A DNA stretch of 64,000 bases from Haplosporangium gracile (Eukaryota > Mortierellomycota > Mortierellomycetes > Mortierellales > Mortierellaceae): positions 1 to 64,000 of the forward strand of contig JAAAUF010000071.1 in NCBI GenBank assembly GCA_015499985.1, given 5' to 3'. Each line of letters starts with the position of its first letter. The first letter of the stretch is position 1. The position numbers and the translations under genes were made by a program. This document shows, in pieces, positions 56,334 through 64,000 of this stretch. The notes beneath the pieces were generated by a model that did not search any database, had not been told where the DNA came from, and saw nothing but the letters and a program-made list of their open reading frames with translations.

Positions 56334-58825
56334 CTAAGATATTCCAGCACCAGACTCCCCGTGGTCTGGATCGGCCTTTAGTCCTGCACCAACCGACAAC
56401 AGCTCTTCCAACTTCGCCTTCTCAAACCCGATCTGGCGCTGACTGTATTGGCGCAGCGCCCGCAGCAGATCCTCCTGACTCTGTACCCGGTACCCTTCCA
56501 GATCCTTCGTCAATGCCGATGATACCTGCTCCATTCTTCTCCTCATATTCCCCTCAAACAACGTCGCCTGGATCGCAGAAGAAAAAATCCAAGGATACTG
56601 TTAGTTAACTTGCTTGAGTTCGCACGAGGGAGAAAAAGAGGAAAAAGAAACCTTAATGTGGGACAAAAAATTTGTGTCAACTTACATCTTCCAAGTCATC
56701 GATACTGTCAGTCACTTTCTCGGGGTTGATATTGGTCGACGATCTCAGCCGTTCCATAGTCCTCCGTTTACTCTCTGTGCTCTTGATTGCCGCCTCATAT
56801 TCGCCAACAACCGACAAACGATAGTCTAATGCGCCACTAAGTGTTTGAACGTGCTGTAGCTTGTAGTCTAGAAAGCTACCTAGCACAGTTGCGTCGCCGC
56901 CGACCTAAGAGTTTACGTAACCAAAGATAAGGGATCGCCAGTTAGGTCACCAGGCCTCAAGACAAGCAAAAAGTCTGTCATGTCGACCAATCTTATGTGC
57001 CTGATCTCCTACCTGAGCTTTACTGGCCTTGGCCATGCCATCCAATGGCTTCGCTAGCAGTTTGAAAGTTCTAGAAAGACCATCGGTGATGTGAGTATTC
57101 AGGATTTCCTCTTCCGGAAAAGGAAAAACTGCATAATATTTCATCCGCCTTTGCCCACACTCGCACTGTTGCTTACCTTGCCAGCTCAGGGAGGCTCTCG
57201 CCAGCAGCCCAGGTATTAATGACTGTGGCTAGCTCTGCCTCCTTGGAACTAAAGTCTGTGGAGATCAAGCAAAAACAAAAAACCAAAGTAACATACGCAT
57301 CAGGGCACAGATCGCAGATTCAAAGAATGCGTTGTTACAATCGCTTCCTCCAATATCTTACCTCGCCTGGCTTTGATTTCCTTGTCGAGACATTTAATTA
57401 CTCCCTGAAGTTTCGTTTCTAATTTGACTGCTACTATGCGCTCCTCCTCGAATTCATCATCAGTGTCGCCCAATGAGAGTGCCGGACTTCCTCCAGAGCT
57501 ACTGAACCGCTTCACTCCAATATCGAGAAGCTTCCCAAGAATCCTTTTTGGTTTGACTGGTGGTAGGAACTATACGAGTGAACAAGCGACAAAAAATGCG
57601 ATCAATAAAATGGATCAAGGATATGCACTCGGGAGAGATCATGCATATATCTACAAGAAAAGCCATACCCCAAACTCAGACTCGATAAACATCTGCAATT
57701 CAATGTCCTGGGAGAGAACAGGATGTCGACTGATGCGTTCCAAAAAGAGGCGCATTGACTGGACATCTGATGCGCTGACAAGAGATCGCTCAGGCGGCAG
57801 AACTGGCACCAATGCCTCAGGATGTTCTGCTACAAGGTGTTCCCGCAACCTTACAAATTCCAAGTAGGATCGTGTTACATTCTGGTATGACTGTCGCTTG
57901 TATCTAGGCATGTTTGTCTATTCACACGCCGATGTGGAAAGAGTAAACGATATTTGACGCCGTCAGTACATTCCTCTCGATTGCAGTTGCGATTTTTTTT
58001 TTTGGGGGGGGGGGGTATTGTTTAGCAACTTGGCCATACCTGAACAGACAGTAAGAACATGCCATCTAGGCCACGCCTGTCTGTATCCGGGATGGTGATG
58101 TGGAGATATTGGGGCGCCTTGACGCGTTGCTGGTCGTACGAGGAATCGCGTTGAGTTATCCTTGGCGGCGAGACTGCTTTTGGACTGCCGGAACGAAGAA
58201 CATGAGGAGGTGTGGTAGCGCCTGGCGAAGAAGAGGCAACTGGCGGTGCTTGCGTTGAAGTTGGCGACTGGCGGGAGCTGTTGGGTAAACTTGTGGCGTG
58301 AGTACTTGTCGTTGGGAAAGACGCAATGGTTGAACGGTTGCCAGCTTGGTTATTACTGTTGGTGTGATTATTGTTATGCTGCTGGTAAGTGCTATAGCCA
58401 GAGGCTGTCTTCGTATAGCGCTCATAATCCCCTCCGTTACTATGTCCGCTGTCAAGTGGATCAACAAAGGGATGTGACAGAGGCGACGATGGCGACGAGA
58501 ATGAGCTGACTTCTTCTGAAAATCGCTTGGGTTTTGAAGTTGTGGCCGCTCGTTTTAATAAAGGAGATGCTGGTTTGGGTTGGGTCGATGCAGATTGGGT
58601 GAGGCGACTGTTCTGCTGTGGGACAGGTGAAAGTGAAGGAGAGGAAGAAGAGAGAGTGTTGGTAGAGTGGAGAGGCGAGTCTCTTGTCTTTCTGAGTGGG
58701 CTGGTTAGACCAGGCAATGGACCCGTTGTGGGTGTGGATGCCAGCAGGGGGTCGCTTCCTGCTGCTGTTGTCTTTGAGGAGGCATAGGCAACCGAGGTAA
58801 GCGGGTCGCTAAAGTCTTGCGCCAT
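56334..58825 (-). CDS. VPS17: Vps17-like retromer sorting nexin (PX-BAR)
   Basis: Seven exons, 58040..58825, 57669..57917, 57362..57569, 57177..57255, 57013..57070, 56686..56904 and 56334..56567, sum to 1833 nt and 610 residues. All junctions are GT-AG and in phase, which supports the model strongly. With Vps5, Vps17 forms the membrane-bending dimer of the retromer coat that returns receptors from endosomes to the Golgi. The first ~235 residues are Ser/Pro/Thr-rich and disordered. The PX domain runs from about 237 to 345 (LHITIPDTDRRG, VTRSYLEFVRLREHLVAEHP, LVPVLPPERS, MFIESEFG). A helical BAR-type region follows to about 600 (LDYKLQHVQTLSGALDYRL, YEAAIKSTESKRRTMERL). The Val-Pro-x-Leu-Pro-Pro stretch and the lack of the usual RRYSDF arginine pair point to Vps17 rather than Vps5, though other PX-BAR nexins remain possible. 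Confidence 0.85.
58004..58015. repeat. T11 followed by G12 homopolymer in the first VPS17 intron
   Basis: The run T11 then G12 on the plus strand lies inside the intron between the first two VPS17 exons (58,039-57,918). On the sense strand it is a C12 then A11 run. Confidence 0.8.
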
Positions 58826-59031
58826 GAATGTCAACGACTGCACTGAGGGTGAGAGAGTTAGTTGTTGAAAAAAGGAAACCACGCTACGTGTCAGTTGAGC
58901 ATGCCAGAAACGGTGCGCCCAGAACAAGAACATCCCACCACGCCCTTAATTAGATACGAATGAATGCCGATTTATTTTGATGCAAGAGAGAATAAAATAC
59001 AATACAAATGGTGCGGTGGTGCTTGAACTAT

Positions 59032-61283
59032 TTAGTCCTTGGAGAAGAAACGATCAGAGAATTCTCTGCGGTCACGACCGCGATCGTTTCTGTTGTTGTT
59101 GCGGTCGTTCCTGTCATTGCGGTCAAATGTCCGGCGACCATTGCTGTAGCTGTTGCCATTGTTGCTGCTGTATTCTCTGTCACGGCCATATCTGGACGAG
59201 GAGCGGTCCCGACCATTGTCGCGGCCACGAGAATATCCACCACGGGACGAGGAGGATGATCTGGAGGACCTCTTATTCAATCCAAGTTTGCTCAAGAAGG
59301 CCTCGCTGAGGTGAGGAGGCTCATCAGCACCAAGACTGGTCACGTACTGCTTGGCACTATCGAGGATATCGTGTTTAGGACAAGTGAGGACATCAGTGCG
59401 TCCGGTATCTATTTGATTCAACAATAAAAAGTTAGAGGCAATATGTCAGTATCAAGTTCTGAGGCCGAAAACAACTGGCATAATGAGACCTCTACATCTC
59501 CTTGTGGAACAATACTTACAATATCCAAGGTAAGCAGTGAAGGCGTCATGGATCATCTCGGGATCCTGGGCCTGCTTGGCAACAGCCAACCTATCCATTA
59601 ACTGAGCATCCTCCATAATCTCGTCGATCTGCTTCGAAGTCTCGTTGATGGTCAAGGGCAAGTCTGACATGGTATCGAGGAAGCTCTTCTCCATGGGAGT
59701 GATCATCAGGACACCCTCACCAGTCTTTCCTGCACGTCCTGTACGTCCGACACGGTGAATGTACTGCTCCTTGGAAGAGGGAATTCCGACCTGGATAACG
59801 AGCGAGACATCAGGGTAATCGACTCCACGAGCAGACACATCCGAAGTGAACATGATTGAGCCCTTGCTCTTGCGGAAACGGTCCGAAGTCTTGGTGCGCT
59901 GCTCCTGAGACTTCTTGGAGTGAAGAGAAAACAAGCGGTAGGAGGTCAACTCCTCAAAGAGAGAAGCATAGAGCTGGGTGCCGCGGGTGGTGGGCAAGAA
60001 GACCATGACCTTGCCGTTGGGGTTCTGCTTCTTGTGGTCCTCAATGATGCGGGCCAAGAGAGGCAACTGCTGCTCGTAAGGGGTAACACTGAAAGACTGG
60101 TTGACCTGTAAGTTGGTGTTAGCTTCGTTAGGATCCACAGTATCGATGAAGGTAAAGTCAGGCTTAAGCGACGTTCTGGCAATAGCCTTGATCTGCTTCG
60201 AAACGGTGGCCGAGAAGAACAAAGTCTGGCGCTCCTTGGGCAAAGCGTCCACAATGCTCTCAATGCTGTCCTTGAATCCCATGTCCAACAACTGATCAGC
60301 CTCATCCAGAATCAACTATGTGTAATAACAAGATGTCGACAAGGTTAGTGTCATGAGAAGAAACCCAAGCTGCACTGTGAATGTATAAGCCAAGCGATAA
60401 GAGGCAACTTACAGTCTTGACACCCTCCAACTGCTCACGGAACTCTCTGACACTCTCAATCATGTCGTTCAGGCGACCAGGGGTTCCAACAACAATATCA
60501 ACACGCTTGTTGTTCAGCTGGCGAATCTGCTGGCCCTTCGACTCGCCTCCGACAAGGCAGTGGACGTTGAAGCGGTGAGAAGTGGCCAACTTGCGGGCCT
60601 CATCTGCAATCTGCTGGGCCAACTCGCGGGTGGGCGAGACAATCAAAATAGTGGCCAAGTCTCCTCGGGCCAAGGTCTTCTTGTCACACTTGGCGTTGAC
60701 AGTCTCGAGAGCGGGAATCAAGAAGGCAAGGGTCTTTCCAGTTCCGGTTTTGGCCTTGACAAACATATCAGTGTCGGTGGGGAGCATGGACAGAACCTCG
60801 GCCTGGACCTTGGACATAGTTTCGTACTTGAAAACGTTCTTGATGCCCTTAGCGGTATTAGGGTGCAACGAAGTGATCTCATCAAAGCGGGTGGGGAGCT
60901 CCTCCTCGGTTTCCTCAACCTGAGCAGCGGCTGACTGAGCAGCCTGGAAGGCGGTGGACTGGGAGTGGAAGCCGGCGGACCTCTGGAGGTATGAAGTCAA
61001 GGCAGGGAAGGCTTTTGCAGACTGAGCAGCTATTGTTGCCCAAAACCAGGGTAAAGAATGTATTAGTAAAGGTCGTTTGGATAAAAGAAAGAGCCGAGTA
61101 GGCTCCAAGAGGGAGCTGACCCGGCGAGTCCAAGGTTCGGTGATTTAGGGGGTTTGAGTTAAAAGGAAAAGAGGGAATGAATGTTGTACCTGGGATAGCG
61201 GAGCGAGGGATGCGAATGAGGGTCGAGGCCTGAGTGGTAGCCAAGCGCATAACAGGGCGCAAAGAAGAAATAATGCGGGACAT
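59032..61283 (-). CDS. DEAD-box RNA helicase, mitochondrial (Mss116-like)
   Basis: Four exons, 61190..61283, 60413..61029, 59520..60315 and 59032..59408, give 627 residues; the splice into LILDEAD at 60315 restores motif II. The N-terminus (MSRIISSLRPVMRLATTQAS) is rich in Arg and Ser with no acids, a mitochondrial presequence. Helicase motifs are in order: I AKTGTGKT (about residue 123), Ia PTRELAQQ, Ib VGTPGRL, II DEAD (about 240), III SAT, IV VFLPT, V ARGVDYPDV, VI HRVGRTGRAGKTG (about 425). A C-terminal extension of about 90 residues is rich in Arg, Ser, Gly, Asn and Asp (RGRDRREFSDRFFSKD), like the basic tails of Mss116 and CYT-19, which help RNA unwinding and group I/II intron splicing. 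The domain after motif VI (DLPLTINETSKQIDEIMED...) also matches that subfamily. Gene is next to TyrRS on the same strand. Confidence 0.9.
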
Positions 61284-61561
61284 CCTTGCTAGACGGACGG
61301 GGGATGAGTAGGGGGAGAGGAAGGGGGAGGGAAAAGGAAGGGGGAAGAAGGAGAAAAAGGTGAAGGAGAAGAAAAGAACAAAAAAACAACAACAGAGGTC
61401 GCACCTCTCCAGGCACACTCAAAGCCCCGAATAAGGAAATTTGAGTAAACAACTTCGCAGTCACATCAATCCCGGGACTGCCTTCAAAACCGGTGGACGA
61501 TTTACCAATGTCTGGCACATTGAAAAACTTTAATATGGAGCCAACTTTTACAAAAAAAAAT

Positions 61562-63578
61562 CTACCTAATACGACCCTCCTTCAACGACTTGAGACTGAC
61601 GGGACCGTTCTTAGTCGAGAACTGCAAGTCTTTGTACTGGGCAAGGCCCTCAGAGCTGACCTTGAACTCCTCAGAGACCTTCTCGAAGATCAAGTGCTTG
61701 GGGTTCAACTTCTCGGGCGAGGAGCGGTCAGCCTGAGCGAAACCCTCAAACTCAATCAAATCTCCAGCCTCCAATCCTGCGGGGGGCTGCAACAACTCGA
61801 CAATAGAGTCATCGGGTGACGATCCAGCCAACAACATGGCGCTCGAAAGGACACCCTGAAACTTGCCGGGCTTCAAGTTGCAGACAGCGCACACAAGGCG
61901 GTTCTGCATATCGGCCAAGGGGACGTATTTAGCCAATCCAGAAACAACAGTACGGACATCGCCGTTACCGCAGTCGACAGTCGAGATGAACGAATTGGGG
62001 TTGGCCTCGTGAACCTTGGCCTCCAAAACGCGAGCAACACGGATGTCCAAGCGGGAAACATCAACGGGCAAGTTGATATTAGCAGCGGGCTATCAATATT
62101 GCAAATAATTACAAAGAGTTAGTAACGTGCAAGGTAAATATTTGAAGACGCTCAGGGACATGGTCTGCAATGCTTTAATGCTTTAATGCTTCATACTTTG
62201 TTGGTCTTGACGGGCTTGGTCTTGACCTCGGGTTTAGGGGTAGGGTAGGCATCCTCGGTCAACTGGCGGAGCTCATCGTTGTCGAACCACTTGCGGATGG
62301 GGTCCAACAAGGTGTTGATGGAATCGGTGACAGCCTTTTTCAAATCACCGGGGTGGACCTTCTTGTCCCTAAAGTCATTCTCGAGATCCTCAAAAACAGT
62401 GTAGGTGACATCGCCTCCAAACTTCTCGGGCCTCAAAATGCTGAAGCTGGGAGCCTTGCCGTTCATCGAGCCAAGAGGAAAGAGGACAGTCTTGACAAAG
62501 GACAGGATACCGTTCACAGCGATGTTGCCCTCCTCGCAGAAAGCCTTGCTCAACTTGCGCTTGACAGCCTCGGGAGTCTCCAACAGATCAATCTTGGAAT
62601 CGGGGTCGGACGACGACATCTTAGGGCCAGCCAATCCAGGGACCATGACGTTCATCAAGTGAGAACGCTTCTTGTATCCGATCGCGGGCAGCATCTTTTC
62701 GGCAAAGACGAAAATCTTGCGCTGGTCAACACCTCCGAACTGAGCGTCGACGCCCAAGAACTCTTCGTCCAAAGCCTGCATTCCTGGGTACATCAATCCG
62801 GACAAGAAGGGTGTCTCGACCTGCTTGACGACCTCAGCACCGGCCTTCTTGGCATCGCGTTCTGTGGTCTTGGAGCAGAGCTTCATGTTGGCGAGCGAGT
62901 ACTCGGCAGTCAATTGGTAGGACGAACCCAAGACGAACTTGAGCTTGTCGGTGGGGACACCGATCGAGGTCAAGGTGGCCTTGATCAGCTGGGTATAGTA
63001 TTCAGCGCGCTTGCCAACGAGCTCCATGGGGGCCTTCATGTTGTCGAGGAAGGCGTGGATGTCGGCGACAAGAATGGTGATGTGGCAGCCAGCCTGGAGG
63101 AAATCGGCAATCTTGGTCATAGCGACAAAGTAACCCAAGTGAGGCTTCCCAGTGGGAGCTATAGTTCATTATATCATTGACAACAGAAAATTAACAATTT
63201 TGCGATGATTGGATATAATTGTGCCACTATTGAAGTAATCCTGGAATACTTCTTGCGACATTGCTGCAAGAATTCAACACCATTTGTTTTAATCGATAGC
63301 GATATCCATTACTGATGAGTCACTGTCGTAAAGGTGTGCAAGATGCAGCAGTCTGGCTCTCATATTTTATCTTCCTTGCCCCTTTTTCCTGTTCATAAAT
63401 AAGTTGCGGTATTGTTCATTCTGTTCGACGTTTGAAAAGAAAAGAGAGCCTTACCAGTGCCCCAGTAGATGTTGAGATCGCGCTCAGCGAGGATGGACTC
63501 GATCTGCTCCTTGCCGAGGACCTCCTGAAGATTTCTCGAGATGATGTTGTACTTTTCGGCGGGGGTTAATGAAGCCAT
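61562..63578 (-). CDS. Cytosolic tyrosyl-tRNA synthetase with C-terminal EMAP-II-like domain
   Basis: Three exons, 63455..63578, 62197..63158 and 61562..62089, give 537 residues. The enzyme charges tRNA-Tyr. The catalytic part (residues 1-362) has the class I motifs: [10 protein letters not shown] at 42-51, the eukaryotic form of the HIGH signature, and KMSSS at about 220, the form of KMSKS usual in eukaryotic TyrRS. Residues 363-537 form an OB-fold EMAP-II/Arc1p-type tRNA-binding domain ([40 protein letters not shown]). Human YARS1 has the same order; yeast Tys1p lacks the second domain. The intron between the two starts with GTATGA directly after a codon boundary, so if unspliced the message codes Val then stop: a TyrRS of 363 residues without the tail. 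Exon 1 starts at 63578, the only ATG of the frame. Confidence 0.92.
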
Positions 63579-64000
63579 GGTGTTGTCGACGATGGGAGAA
63601 AGTGTGGTTTAGAATCGAAAGATGACTGGGAGGTCCCCTTTCTGAGCCTTTTTAAAGAATTTCCCTGACTGTGGCTTTGATCTGAGATCGCACTGGAGAC
63701 GCATAAAAAAACGAGGTGACTCAGTGCGGAGAAAGGGCGAAATTTGTGCTGTTGGATTCACTCGCTGGATGACAGACGAACTGTGCCTCCAATCATAATA
63801 CCTTGCTGGACACACCATGACTCCATTTAAAATAATATGGGCATTGTTGTCTACGCAGAACTCTTCTATCACCACTTGCTATTTTCCCAGGAGTCATCAG
63901 TTGGCTTACAGTCTACTTCGCCCCACTTGATGACTTTCTCACATTTCGCAGCCAATTAGGACACGGCAAATAGGTGTGCGTCAATAAGCCCACCTTCATA
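63579..64000. other. 5' flank of the TyrRS gene, window end
   Basis: Promoter and leader of the minus-strand TyrRS gene. A minus-strand 88-residue frame at 63609-63875 has no recognised motif and ends close to the synthetase start; it is probably not a gene. Confidence 0.4.

Noticed and set aside
62353..63180. 275-codon plus-strand frame across TyrRS
   Set aside because: Antisense to a conserved catalytic domain; no independent motif.
63609..63875. 88-codon minus-strand frame next to the TyrRS start
   Set aside because: It overlaps the expected promoter and leader of the synthetase and has no recognisable sequence.

Overview
The window is nuclear DNA of a filamentous fungus. Its genes are split by short GT-AG introns of about 55-510 nt, their splice junctions restore family-typical proteins, and intergenic DNA is AT-rich with homopolymers, microsatellites and long pyrimidine tracts. 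The gene set (mitochondrial bS21m, COX15, LYS1 of the alpha-aminoadipate lysine pathway, a Cdc11/Nud1-like scaffold, PEX14, Vps17) and the style of the retroelement and of the DUF4238-type gene suggest an early-diverging Mucoromycota fungus, most likely of the Mortierella group. That placement is inference.

Layout. 0.65-2.4 kb: a Cys-rich single-pass membrane protein (+). 3.5-4.6 kb: uroporphyrinogen-III C-methyltransferase (-). 5.0-6.7 kb: a broken TnpB/Fanzor-like gene (-). 7.95-9.36 kb: six-exon proteasome assembly chaperone 1 (-). 9.4-13.6 kb: gene-poor, with a long C/T-rich stretch that leads into a five-exon Cdc11/Nud1-like leucine-rich-repeat scaffold of 1791 aa (13.66-19.8 kb, +). 20.1-22.0 kb: PEX14 (-). 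22.4-25.0 kb: a decayed Ty3/gypsy element with chromodomain (+). 26.7-28.2 kb: an intronless DUF4238-type protein (+). 30.2-31.6 kb: LYS1 (-). 32.6-34.5 kb: COX15 (-). 36.2-38.7 kb: a Gln-rich single-pass membrane protein (+). 38.7-43.0 kb: gene-poor, with a ~165-bp repeat array and a six-frame ORF desert. 43.0-45.2 kb: an OPT-family transporter (+). 45.2-48.0 kb: gene-poor with unassigned coding-like fragments.

The last 16 kb is a run of minus-strand genes: a large PPR protein, mitochondrial ribosomal protein bS21m, mitochondrial Hsp70, Vps17 retromer sorting nexin, a mitochondrial-type DEAD-box helicase and cytosolic tyrosyl-tRNA synthetase carrying a C-terminal EMAP-II-like tRNA-binding domain. 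Four of these six act in mitochondrial gene expression or protein import, and COX15 (heme A synthesis) lies farther upstream. Nothing indicates an operon; each gene has its own leader.

Exon coordinates were derived by hand from splice sites and reading phase. For all ten multi-exon protein-gene models the summed exon length is an exact multiple of three and junctions restore conserved motifs. No clear tRNA, rRNA, CRISPR or intact transposon was seen. The most unusual items are the TnpB/Fanzor relic, the intron-encoded stop that would separate TyrRS from its EMAP-II tail, the repeat array with a conserved self-complementary core beside an ORF-free 1.7 kb, and several coding-like fragments that match nothing I recognise.
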